Positions 25,730 to 33,571 of a stretch of DNA of 64,000 nt are shown here, one piece after another. The stretch is from an uncultured Parabacteroides sp. (GTDB lineage: Bacteria; Bacteroidota; Bacteroidia; Bacteroidales; Tannerellaceae). Position 1 is the stretch's first letter. Each line of letters opens with the position of its first letter. The DNA is taken from assembly GCA_949289155.1 (NCBI GenBank), contig CASEMX010000002.1:62001-126000 (forward strand), read 5' to 3'. The notes beneath the pieces were generated by a model. It did not search any database. It was not told where the DNA came from and worked only from the letters and a program-made list of their open reading frames with translations. The position numbers and the translations under genes were made by a program.

Positions 25730-27721
25730 ATGAAAACAAATTTAAGTTCACAAATTACATTGACGCGTATCCCGACAAAATATTATCGTCCGGAAAACGC
25801 CTTTGAGCATTCCGTATTGACCCGCTTGGAAAAGATTCCTACAACTATTTATGAATCTGCCGTGGAAGGCTCTTTTGCTATTGCGAAGGAACTTGCTTCC
25901 CAAATTCGTAAACGGCAAGAAGCCGGGATGAACTTCGTATTGGCATTGCCCGGCGGGCGTTCTCCTGAGAGTGTGTATAAAGAATTGGTGCGGATGCATA
26001 GAGAGGAAAATCTGAGTTTCCGCAATGTAATTGTATTTGTTGAGTATGAATTTTATCCACTGCCAGCTTCTGCGACAGGGGTGTATAATCATTTGAAGGC
26101 AGAGTTGTTTGACCATGTGGATATTCTCCCGGAAAATATCCATTATCCGGATGGTTGTATGCCGAAAGATGCTATTTTCGAGTTTTGTGCTTCGTATGAA
26201 AACCAGATTCAGGCGGTAGGCGGAATCGATTGTTTGCTCACCGGAATTGGACGAAGCAGCAATATTATGTTTAATTCTGCTGGAACATTGCAAAGTTCAC
26301 GGACACGGTTGGTCTTATTGGAAGGTGGGGCTCGTAAAGAGGCGGCTGCCAATTTCGTATCTTCGGATAATGTGCCGCCAAGCGTGATTACGATGGGAAT
26401 ATCAACCATGCTGAAGGCAAAGAGTGTGATTCTTATGGCCTGGGGGGATGATAAATCGAGTGTCATAGCCGATACGATTGAAGGGAAAATCGGCGACGCT
26501 GTTCCTTCTACCTATTTGCAAATCCATCAGAATGCCAAGGTGGTTTTGGACCTTTCGTCTGCTTATAACTTGACCCGTATCAGTCATCCGTGGTTGGTTA
26601 CTACTTGCGAATGGGATAACAAATTGATTCGTCGCGCGATTGTTTGGTTGTGCCAGAAGACCGGAAAACCGATTTTGAAACTCACCAATAAAGATTACAG
26701 CGAATATGGTTTGGGAGAATTGCTGGCGATATATGGTTCGGCATATAATGTGAATATCAAGATATTTAATGATATTCAGCATACGATTACCGGTTGGCCG
26801 GGCGGAAAACCGAATGCGGATGATACCGACCGTCCGGAGCGTGCGACTCCTTATCCGAAGCGTGTGTTGATTTTCAGTCCGCATCCGGATGATGACGTGA
26901 TTTCAATGGGTGGAACATTCCGCCGCCTTTGCGACCAGCACCATGATGTGCATGTGGCGTATGAGACTTCCGGTAATATTGCGGTAGGAGACGAGGAGGT
27001 CGTGCGTTATTGCGAATACCTGCGTGATGTATGCAATAAATATTCGCCGGATAATACTGCCATCAAGGATAAGGCGGAAGAGATAATCCAGTATTTGCGT
27101 TATGAAAAGGTAGAGAGTAACCAGCCGGAGCGTCCGGATGTCCTGTTTATGAAAGGCACAATTCGCCGCGAGGAGGCTCGCCACGCCTGCCGCTATACCG
27201 GAATCAAAGATGACGCGCATATTCATTTCCTTGATTTGCCGTTTTATGAAACAGGTTTGGTAAAGAAGAATCCAATCAGCGAGGCGGATAAAAACATTAT
27301 CAAGCAGCTGTTGGAAGAATTGAAGCCAGACCAGATGTTTGTTGCCGGCGATTTGGCTGACCCGCATGGTACGCACAAGGTTTGTCTGGATGCGATCTTG
27401 GCTGCGGTGGACGAAATTAAAGATGAAGAATGGATGCGCAACTGCCGTATCTGGATGTACCGGGGCGCATGGGCTGAGTGGGAAATGGACCATATCGAGA
27501 TGGCGGTTCCTATCTCTCCGGAAGAGTTGCGCCACAAACGGAATGCGATTTTGAAGCATCAGTCGCAGGCCGAAAGTGCGCCGTTCTTGGGTGACGATGA
27601 GCGCCTCTTCTGGCAGCGTGCTGAGGACCGTAACCGGGCGACGGCTGAACTTTATCGCCAATTGGGATTGGCCTCTTATGAAGCGATGGAAGCGTTTGTC
27701 CAATATATTCCGTTGAGATAA
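25730..27721 (+). CDS. NagB-like deaminase domain fused to PIG-L/LmbE deacetylase domain
   Basis: A 663-residue two-domain protein. From the ATG at 25730 it begins MKTNLSSQ, the usual start of Bacteroidales homologues. Residues about 20-270 follow the NagB (glucosamine-6-phosphate deaminase) fold, with LALPGGRSP near 71. Residues about 375-640 are a PIG-L deacetylase domain with the metal motif HPDDDVISMGG and a later DPHGTH. The deaminase half looks catalytically weak: the N-M-D-E-Y loop reads VEYEFYP (104-110), and G-x-G-x-x-G-H-I-x-F-N-E reads GIGRSSNIMFNS. An amino-sugar role (deacetylation, sensing) is inferred. It is preceded by a terminator and followed by a MITE-like element. Confidence 0.85.
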   Translation: MKTNLSSQITLTRIPTKYYRPENAFEHSVLTRLEKIPTTIYESAVEGSFAIAKELASQIRKRQEAGMNFVLALPGGRSPESVYKELVRMHREENLSFRNVIVFVEYEFYPLPASATGVYNHLKAELFDHVDILPENIHYPDGCMPKDAIFEFCASYENQIQAVGGIDCLLTGIGRSSNIMFNSAGTLQSSRTRLVLLEGGARKEAAANFVSSDNVPPSVITMGISTMLKAKSVILMAWGDDKSSVIADTIEGKIGDAVPSTYLQIHQNAKVVLDLSSAYNLTRISHPWLVTTCEWDNKLIRRAIVWLCQKTGKPILKLTNKDYSEYGLGELLAIYGSAYNVNIKIFNDIQHTITGWPGGKPNADDTDRPERATPYPKRVLIFSPHPDDDVISMGGTFRRLCDQHHDVHVAYETSGNIAVGDEEVVRYCEYLRDVCNKYSPDNTAIKDKAEEIIQYLRYEKVESNQPERPDVLFMKGTIRREEARHACRYTGIKDDAHIHFLDLPFYETGLVKKNPISEADKNIIKQLLEELKPDQMFVAGDLADPHGTHKVCLDAILAAVDEIKDEEWMRNCRIWMYRGAWAEWEMDHIEMAVPISPEELRHKRNAILKHQSQAESAPFLGDDERLFWQRAEDRNRATAELYRQLGLASYEAMEAFVQYIPLR

Positions 27722-27755
27722 GACTGAGAAATTTATAACGAATCCTTCTGAGGGG

Positions 27756-27946
27756 AGAATGTAAATTAAACTGTGTTAGCAAAGTTAATATTTTATTCTT
27801 TGCTGACACAGTTTAATTTACATTCTCTTTAAATTATTGTAATTTTACGCTCGTCGGGACGGGTGGTCCCGCCCCTTGGCGCTGGCCGCTCCCCGACCGA
27901 TGAGTTTTCTAATGGAAAATAATGCGACAGTTTATTTTACATTACC
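27756..27946. mobile_element. MITE-like element, 191 bp
   Basis: Ends are inverted: GAGAATGTAAATTAAACTGT on the left, and GGTAATGTAAAATAAACTGT reading inwards from the right, 17 of 20 identical. The element is flanked by TCTGAGGG on both sides (27748-27755 and 27947-27954), an eight-base direct repeat as left by IS256-type transposition. Inside, 27758-27785 and 27799-27826 form a second, almost perfect 28-bp inverted repeat of the same end sequence. A GC-rich hairpin (CGGGAC...GTCCCG) lies near 27860. There is no transposase. Family assignment is a guess from ends and target size. Confidence 0.6.
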
Positions 27947-27951
27947 TCTGA

Positions 27952-27993
27952 GGGTGTGTCGAAATAGCCTATTATTTCGGCGCACCCTTTTTT
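27952..27993 (+). terminator. Intrinsic terminator downstream of the NagB-like gene
   Basis: GGGTGTGTCGAAATA pairs with TATTTCGGCGCACCC (two G-U pairs), followed by six T. The MITE-like element lies between the gene and this terminator and so seems to have inserted just ahead of it; its right direct repeat overlaps the 5' base of the stem. Confidence 0.8.
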
Positions 27994-28008
27994 ATATTCT
28001 AAAAATAG

Positions 28009-28418
28009 TTCCGAAGTAATGTGGAAATATAAATTTATTTTGTTTACTACTTTCCGACATATGGGAAAATATATTTCTATTTTATTTCCTGCTTTCCGAC
28101 ATATGGGAAAACATATTTCTATTTTATTTCCTGTTTTCCGACATATGGGAAAATATATTTCTATTTTATTTCCTACTTTCCGATATATGGGAAAACATAT
28201 TTCTATTTTATTTTTTACTTTCCGATATGTGGGAAAATATATTTCTATTTTATTTTCTACTTTCCGACATGTGGGAAAATATATTTCTATTTTATTTCTT
28301 ACTTTCCGACATGTGGGAAAATATATTTCTATTTTATTTTCTACTTTCCGACATGTGGGAAAATATATTTCTATTTTATTTCTTACTTTCCGATATGTGG
28401 GAAAATAAATTTCTAAAA
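28009..28418. repeat. Phased palindrome array C (10 units, 42 bp)
   Basis: Nine units start at exact 42-bp steps (28051, 28093, 28135, 28177, 28219, 28261, 28303, 28345, 28387), preceded by a degenerate unit at 28009. Each carries TTTCC-G-ACATGT-G-GGAAA or variants, an 18-bp imperfect dyad, then ATATATTTCTATTTTATTTC. The inner pair occurs as C-G (units 6-8), T-A (unit 4), T-G (units 5 and 9) and C-A (units 1-3), so both fully paired states exist. It fills the gap between the NagB-like gene's terminator and the guaA promoter. Open frames through it are by-products of the 42-bp period. Confidence 0.93.
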
Positions 28419-28517
28419 AAGCTAATTTCCTATCGGGAACAAACGAGGTAAGAGGGATGGAGCGGGCCGATGCGTATTCTATCTCCCATAGTCCTTTGTT
28501 AATTATCAATTTGTTTC

Positions 28518-28525
28518 TATCTTTG
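28518..28525 (+). promoter_or_regulatory. -7 box of guaA
   Basis: TATCTTTG with TTTG at 28494-28497, spacing 20 bp; 30 nt before the ATG. Confidence 0.72.
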
Positions 28526-28555
28526 CACGAGTAATCATAAAAAGAGAATAATTGC

Positions 28556-30076
28556 ATGCACGAAAGACTAATCATTCTTGATTTTGGCTCGCAAACGACA
28601 CAGTTAATCGGACGACGGGTGCGCGAGTTGAATATGTATTGCGAGATTGTTCCCTATAACAAGTTTCCCCACGATGCGACAGACGTGAAGGGAGTTATCC
28701 TCTCCGGAAGTCCCTATTCGGTGTACGACCAAAATGCCTTCAAAGCGGATTTGAAAGAAATTCGCGGCAAATATCCGGTGCTGGGAATCTGTTATGGCGC
28801 ACAATATATCGCTTATACTTCTGGCGGAAAGGTAGAGCCGGCGAACTCGCGCGAGTACGGCCGCGCTAACTTGACGAGCATCGATGCGGATGACCCGCTG
28901 TTTAAGGGGATTGAATCCGGTTCGCAGATTTGGATGTCGCATGGCGACACGATTACACAGTTGCCGGAGAATTTCCGCATTATTGCCAGCACGAACGATG
29001 TGCAGAACGCAGCATATCGTGTGGAAGGGGAGAAGACATGGGGAGTACAGTTCCACCCGGAGGTATTCCATACGATAGATGGAACCAAACTGTTGGACAA
29101 CTTCCTGAATATATGCGGTTGCGCAAAAGATTGGACACCGGCATCGTTTATCGAATCGACCGTAGCCGAACTGAAAGAGAAGCTGGGTGACGACAAAGTG
29201 ATTCTGGCGCTTTCTGGAGGTGTGGATTCATCGGTTACAGCCGTATTGCTGAACCGTGCGATTGGCAAGAACTTGACTTGTATCTTCGTTGACCACGGTT
29301 TGTTGCGTAAGAATGAGTTTGAGAATGTATTGCGGGATTATGAGCATTTAGGCTTGAACGTAATCGGTGTCAATGCAAAAGAGAAATTCTACCGTGAGCT
29401 GGCAGGCGTGACCGACCCGGAGAAGAAACGTAAAATTATCGGCAAAGGCTTTATTGACGTATTCGATGAAGAAGCGCATAAGCTGAAAGATATTAAGTGG
29501 CTGGGACAAGGCACGATTTATCCGGATGTGATTGAATCGCTTTCGATTACGGGAACCACCATCAAGAGCCATCATAATGTAGGCGGACTGCCGGAAAAGA
29601 TGAATCTGAAGCTGGTTGAGCCGTTGCGCCTGTTGTTTAAAGATGAAGTGCGCCGCGTAGGTATCGAGTTGGGAATGCAAGAGCATCTGATTAAGCGTCA
29701 TCCATTCCCCGGACCGGGCTTAGGCATTCGTATCTTAGGCGATATCACAGAGGAGAAGGTTCGTATTCTGCAAGATGCGGACGATATCTATATGTCACTG
29801 ATGCGTGAATGGGGATTATATGACCAGATATGGCAAGCCGGCGCTATTTTGTTGCCGATTCGCTCGGTAGGTGTTATGGGCGATGAACGCACGTATGAAA
29901 ATACGGTTGCGTTGCGTGCCGTTACCTCTTCGGATGCCATGACCGCCGATTGGGCACATTTGCCGTATGAATTCTTGGCAAAAGTTTCCAATGAGATTAT
30001 TAATAAGGTAAAAGGGGTCAATCGCGTAGTGTACGACATCAGTTCAAAACCACCTTCGACAATCGAGTGGGAGTAG
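28556..30076 (+). CDS. guaA: GMP synthase (glutamine-hydrolysing)
   Basis: Converts XMP to GMP using glutamine and ATP. The 506-residue protein has a class I glutamine amidotransferase domain ([11 protein letters not shown] nucleophile; QFHPEVFHT for His/Glu), an ATP pyrophosphatase domain with the P-loop [14 protein letters not shown], and a C-terminal dimerisation domain ([15 protein letters not shown]) ending [10 protein letters not shown], the canonical end. Length and start are normal. It is a single-gene unit with its own promoter, convergent with folK. Confidence 0.97.
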   Translation: MHERLIILDFGSQTTQLIGRRVRELNMYCEIVPYNKFPHDATDVKGVILSGSPYSVYDQNAFKADLKEIRGKYPVLGICYGAQYIAYTSGGKVEPANSREYGRANLTSIDADDPLFKGIESGSQIWMSHGDTITQLPENFRIIASTNDVQNAAYRVEGEKTWGVQFHPEVFHTIDGTKLLDNFLNICGCAKDWTPASFIESTVAELKEKLGDDKVILALSGGVDSSVTAVLLNRAIGKNLTCIFVDHGLLRKNEFENVLRDYEHLGLNVIGVNAKEKFYRELAGVTDPEKKRKIIGKGFIDVFDEEAHKLKDIKWLGQGTIYPDVIESLSITGTTIKSHHNVGGLPEKMNLKLVEPLRLLFKDEVRRVGIELGMQEHLIKRHPFPGPGLGIRILGDITEEKVRILQDADDIYMSLMREWGLYDQIWQAGAILLPIRSVGVMGDERTYENTVALRAVTSSDAMTADWAHLPYEFLAKVSNEIINKVKGVNRVVYDISSKPPSTIEWE

Positions 30077-30110
30077 TCGAATACCTCAAATCATTTTGTT
30101 TTCATATTTT

Positions 30111-30142
30111 GCCTTCGGAAGTTTATTTATGCTTCCGGAGGC
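30111..30142. terminator. Shared hairpin between convergent guaA and folK
   Basis: GCCTTCGGAAG and CTTCCGGAGGC form an eleven-position stem with one G-T mismatch and a ten-base loop, followed on the plus strand by TTTCTTTT. The right arm overlaps the last codons of folK, so one sequence serves as guaA terminator and folK coding end. Confidence 0.75.
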
Positions 30143-30518
30143 TTTCTTTTATCTCTTCTATTCCCTTTTGAATATAATCTTGTTGCATATCTTCCGGCTT
30201 TAATGTGCAGTCGTTCCATAAAAGGAGGTCGATATCCATAGGGATGATGCCTGCTTGCTTGCTATCCGGAGTCCTTCCCAAGTCCTTTTCTAATTGTTTG
30301 AATCGATTCCGGAGTTCATCCGGAGACAATGGAGTAGATGCGAGGCCGATTCGGTTGAGGAAGGGTGTATTTTGGATACAATGTATGGGGCGAGTATAGG
30401 TCGCAGTGGACCAGCGAATGGCAGGAAATAGCTGTTCGAGTTGCCGGCAGGCCTCTTTCATATTGGATTCCGCTTTTTCATTCGAGCCCAATGCGATGAC
30501 TATTCGATTATTCTTCAT
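30123..30518 (-). CDS. folK: Hydroxymethyldihydropterin pyrophosphokinase, short form
   Basis: Folate-pathway enzyme that pyrophosphorylates 6-hydroxymethyl-dihydropterin. About 131 residues from the ATG at 30518 (an ATG at 30527 adds three residues). The N-terminus (IVIALGSN), the central TPFLNRIGLAST and the catalytic IPMDIDLLLWND are recognisable. The family is usually near 160 residues; here the sequence stops soon after the Asp-Ile-Asp motif, so the C-terminal strands are missing or shortened. It overlaps the end of the upstream nuclease gene by 11 bp. Confidence 0.85.
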   Translation of the reverse strand: MKNNRIVIALGSNEKAESNMKEACRQLEQLFPAIRWSTATYTRPIHCIQNTPFLNRIGLASTPLSPDELRNRFKQLEKDLGRTPDSKQAGIIPMDIDLLLWNDCTLKPEDMQQDYIQKGIEEIKESLRKHK

Positions 30519-31566
30519 AGGAATCAAGTTGTAGGGTAAATGTGCAGAGCAGCGGCAAATGGTCGCTGTATCCGCCTTCGTATTTGTATCCGTAGTAGGT
30601 GCGGACAGGTCGTTTGCCGCGCCAAGTTTTATCGTCCGTAAACAGGAATGCCGGCCGGTAGACTTGGTTCCCTCCCTCTTGCAAATGCAGGGTATGCCGG
30701 CTATCGAGCAAGAGTCCGTTGACGATGAGGTGGTCCAGTTGGTTCCATTCCCCTTTATATTTATAAGAGCCGGCAGCGTGATAGAAGAGGTTATACAGTT
30801 CTTTCGGCTGAAGGGCAGATTCAGGAGATTCAGGAGGATAGGCCCTTGCTTTCAGGTGCAGGGACAGGCTTTCATCTTCGGGCATATCATTGAAGTCTCC
30901 CATAATCAGGCATTGGGGAGTGGAGCGGAGAGAAAGGATAGAGTCCACACAGCTCCGGAGTCGCAATGCTGCTAATTTCCGTTTGGGACGGCTTGCCATT
31001 TCTCCGCCGGAGCGTGAAGGCATGTGGCAAACGAAGGCATCGAGGGTATCTCCTGTCTGGATGATTCCCCAGACATGCAGAATATTGCGCGTGGGACGTT
31101 CCTTTTTCGGCAAGACAATCCGGATTTCCTCAGAGCCGAGCAGTTTGAATCGATTGCGTTGGTAGAGGAGGGCGACGTTGATGCCGCGCTGGTCTTGTCC
31201 GTGGGTGATGCAGTAGCGGTAATCCATTTGGCGGAGCGAGGTGCGTGTGAGCAGGTGGTGCATAACCGAGTCATTTTCCACTTCGCATAACCCGACCAAC
31301 GCCGGAGTGTCCCATCCGCCTGCCGATTGGATGACTTGCGCGATATGCTGGAGTTTCCGGTAGTAGCGGCCTTCTGTCCAATGCCTGTCGCCTGAGGGCA
31401 GAAATTCTTCGTCGGCGACCTCCGGATTATCCGTCGTGTCGAAGCTGTTCTCTACATTGTAGCTCATCACTTGGAAGAGCTGCTGCTTGTTCTGTTGCGC
31501 GGATAGGGTGAGAGAACAAAGCAGGCATATCATTATACCAACCAACCTATTCCTGTACATACTCAT
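30508..31566 (-). CDS. Secreted endonuclease/exonuclease/phosphatase-family protein
   Basis: A 352-residue protein with a signal peptide (LVGIMICLLCSLTLSAQQ). The EEP (DNase I-like) fold is shown by MSYNVENSFDT, GLCEVEND (catalytic glutamate), CLIMGDFNDMPED and the terminal GGYSDHLPLLCTF (catalytic Asp-His pair). Family members cleave nucleic acids or phosphoesters using Mg2+; export suggests nutrient scavenging or envelope action. It overlaps both the upstream lipoprotein gene (20 bp) and folK (11 bp), so the three form a tightly packed operon. Confidence 0.88.
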   Translation of the reverse strand: MSMYRNRLVGIMICLLCSLTLSAQQNKQQLFQVMSYNVENSFDTTDNPEVADEEFLPSGDRHWTEGRYYRKLQHIAQVIQSAGGWDTPALVGLCEVENDSVMHHLLTRTSLRQMDYRYCITHGQDQRGINVALLYQRNRFKLLGSEEIRIVLPKKERPTRNILHVWGIIQTGDTLDAFVCHMPSRSGGEMASRPKRKLAALRLRSCVDSILSLRSTPQCLIMGDFNDMPEDESLSLHLKARAYPPESPESALQPKELYNLFYHAAGSYKYKGEWNQLDHLIVNGLLLDSRHTLHLQEGGNQVYRPAFLFTDDKTWRGKRPVRTYYGYKYEGGYSDHLPLLCTFTLQLDSYEE

Positions 31567-33028
31567 AAGCGCCGATGGTGGGTCCTGTTTCGTTGGTTAA
31601 TCGGTTTATGCCTAAGCGGTCCGTCGGATATTGAGCTGAGATAGCCGGGTCTGCTTTCCCTACGCCTAACGAGATGACGGAGTCCGGACGGAAATCGAAC
31701 TGGTATTTGTTTTCTTCGCCTCCGGTCATTTTATAATAGGGGAGGTTCTCGTCCGTCCGAAGTTCTACCTGATTAAAGTGCGTGTCGTTCTCTTCGATGA
31801 CAGTTGCAATGGCGCAATGGTTAAACAGGTAGTTTACAGCCTCCGGGTCGGAGAAGGATACGGCTATTTCCCCGCCGTAGTTTTCATCTCCCGAACCATA
31901 ATTTCCATCTATCAGGCAATTATCGAAGCGGACATCCAATCCTGCGGCTTGGGCTTCCGGATTTCCTTCCGGATAGTATGTGTCGGCCAATGCCAAGCAG
32001 GAGGAATTGCGTTGGATGAGGCGCATATAATTGACCAACGAACAGTGGGTAAATTGATAGTTCCCGCAGGCCAAAGCGACGACCGCGCCTCCCGCATTGC
32101 TGATTTCCGTATTGACCAATGTGGCATGGCTATTGCTTGCCGTGAATACATTGCCCTGCATATTGGTGAATTGGCAATTCGATACGTCCAGCTTCTGCTG
32201 TGCCGGGTCGGAGGGCTCTAACGTAATGCCCGTCGTACCGTTGCGCACGATGGTATAGCTCATCCGGTTGCCGAAACTCTGTTCCGTAAAGTAAATGCCG
32301 CCCCATTGTCCCGGTGTCCGGTCGTAAGGCAGGATATTGTCCAAGACGAAATCCAGCCGGTCGCCCCGTATCGTTACCGGATGCTCCAATGTCCCTTCGC
32401 TGATTAAACGTCCATCGACAATCAGATTGGCTTTATCGTGCATATAAAGCGTGGTCCCTTCGGAGAGATAGAGCGTCGCTCCGGCATCGACGGTAATGCT
32501 GTCATATACCAAGTGGGGCAAATCGGCGGTCCACGTGGTGTCTCGGGTGATATGCAACCCTCCCTTGTGCAGGCGCATGTTTTGCCCGTAGGCTTCTAAC
32601 CGCACCGATTGGGAAATGCCGTTGGTAATGAAAACGACCGAATCTTCGACCAGCAAAGGCTGGTTGGAATCGTTCGGGTCGACATTTACCTCCACGAATA
32701 CGAACATACTGTCTTCGGCAAGAATGCCTACATTGTCGAAGTAATCCCCTTTGCGCCCGTCCACGTTTAACCGGAAGCCGGATTCCCCGCCGCTTGCCAG
32801 CATAATCGACTCGATATTCAACGCCTCGCTGTTCTGGTTATAAATCATGAACTGTTTCGTAGCAGAACCTATCGTGGTAAATACGGTATCGAACGACAAG
32901 GTATCGACCGAAAAGGACAACCGGTAGTTCGGGTTGGTCGAGTAATGTTCATCCAAATCCCCGCATGCGGTAAAGAGGAGCGAGAATGTAGCGATGATGG
33001 ATAATATGAATAGGGCTGTTTGTTTCAT
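31547..33028 (-). CDS. Lipoprotein with right-handed beta-helix
   Basis: A 493-residue protein. The start at 33028 gives a classical lipoprotein signal (ALFILSIIATFSLLFTAC); the frame is open 14 codons further upstream, but these lie around the promoter. An N-terminal Ig-like region (SFDTVFTTIGSATKQFMIYN) precedes a long parallel beta-helix region with repeated short strands (LIVDGRLISEGTLEHPVTI, ISNAGGAVVALACGNYQF). The C-terminal GINRLTNETGPTIGAYEY is a signature of choose-of-anchor / parallel beta-helix surface proteins. Probably glycan-binding or lyase-like; no catalytic residues are evident. First gene of the nuclease-folK operon. Confidence 0.82.
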   Translation of the reverse strand: MKQTALFILSIIATFSLLFTACGDLDEHYSTNPNYRLSFSVDTLSFDTVFTTIGSATKQFMIYNQNSEALNIESIMLASGGESGFRLNVDGRKGDYFDNVGILAEDSMFVFVEVNVDPNDSNQPLLVEDSVVFITNGISQSVRLEAYGQNMRLHKGGLHITRDTTWTADLPHLVYDSITVDAGATLYLSEGTTLYMHDKANLIVDGRLISEGTLEHPVTIRGDRLDFVLDNILPYDRTPGQWGGIYFTEQSFGNRMSYTIVRNGTTGITLEPSDPAQQKLDVSNCQFTNMQGNVFTASNSHATLVNTEISNAGGAVVALACGNYQFTHCSLVNYMRLIQRNSSCLALADTYYPEGNPEAQAAGLDVRFDNCLIDGNYGSGDENYGGEIAVSFSDPEAVNYLFNHCAIATVIEENDTHFNQVELRTDENLPYYKMTGGEENKYQFDFRPDSVISLGVGKADPAISAQYPTDRLGINRLTNETGPTIGAYEYVQE

Positions 33029-33057
33029 TGCGTAATCCTGTTTTTGTTTCAATAACG

Positions 33058-33065
33058 CAAAAATA
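33058..33065 (-). promoter_or_regulatory. -7 box of the beta-helix/nuclease/folK operon
   Basis: The minus strand reads TATTTTTG, 29 nt before the ATG at 33028. Confidence 0.62.
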
Positions 33066-33121
33066 TCCAAATTATTTTACATAATTATGTCCGGTCGCCT
33101 CTTTCCTCGAAAAGAACGGGA

Positions 33122-33480
33122 GCTTCAGAGTCTCTGTCAGCGTTTTTTCAACTTGAAAAATGGTTTCAGAGCCTCTGTCAGCGTTTTTTCAACTTGAAAA
33201 ATGGTTTCAGAGCCTCTGTCAGCGTTTTTTCAGTTTGGAAAATGGTTTCAGAGCCTCTGTCGGCATTTTTTCAATTTGGAAAATGGTTTCAGAGTCTCTG
33301 TCGGCATTTTTTCAGTTTGAAAAATGGTTTCAGAGCCTCTGTCGGCGTTTTTTCAACTTGGAAAATGGTTTCAGAGCCTCTGTCGGCGTTTTTTCAACTT
33401 GGAAAATGGTTTCAGAGCCTCTGCCGGCATTTTTTCAATTTGAAAAATGGTTTCAGAGTCTCTGTCGGCAATTTTTTAGG
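33122..33480. repeat. Phased palindrome array D (9 units, 41 bp)
   Basis: Nine units at exact 41-bp steps: TTCAG starts at 33124, 33165, 33206, 33247, 33288, 33329, 33370, 33411 and 33452. Each unit has two dyads, CAGAG-C/T-CTCTG and, half a unit away, TTTTTCAA-C-TTGAAAAA or a variant. The array lies between the start of the beta-helix lipoprotein gene and the end of pepD (both minus strand). Repetitive open frames on the plus strand here are not genes; the 41-bp period cycles through all three frames. Confidence 0.92.
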
Positions 33481-33517
33481 ATTAGCCAAGTTGCAGAACC
33501 TTCATTTTGATAAAAGA

Positions 33518-33564
33518 TTGTCGAGGCAGCTACCTTGGCAATCACTTGGTAGCTACCTCGACAA
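33518..33564 (-). terminator. Terminator of pepD
   Basis: TTGTCGAGGCAGCTACC (33518-33534) pairs with GGTAGCTACCTCGACAA (33548-33564) with one mismatch. On the minus strand the stem is followed by TCTTTTATC, 8 bp after the pepD stop. Confidence 0.82.
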
Positions 33565-33571
33565 AAAGGGG

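Noticed and set aside
27937-28575. Long open frames on both strands through array C (129 and 212 codons)
   Set aside because: They are produced by a 42-bp (14-codon) repeat without stops; peptides are pure repeats, and other arrays have 41-bp periods that cannot code.
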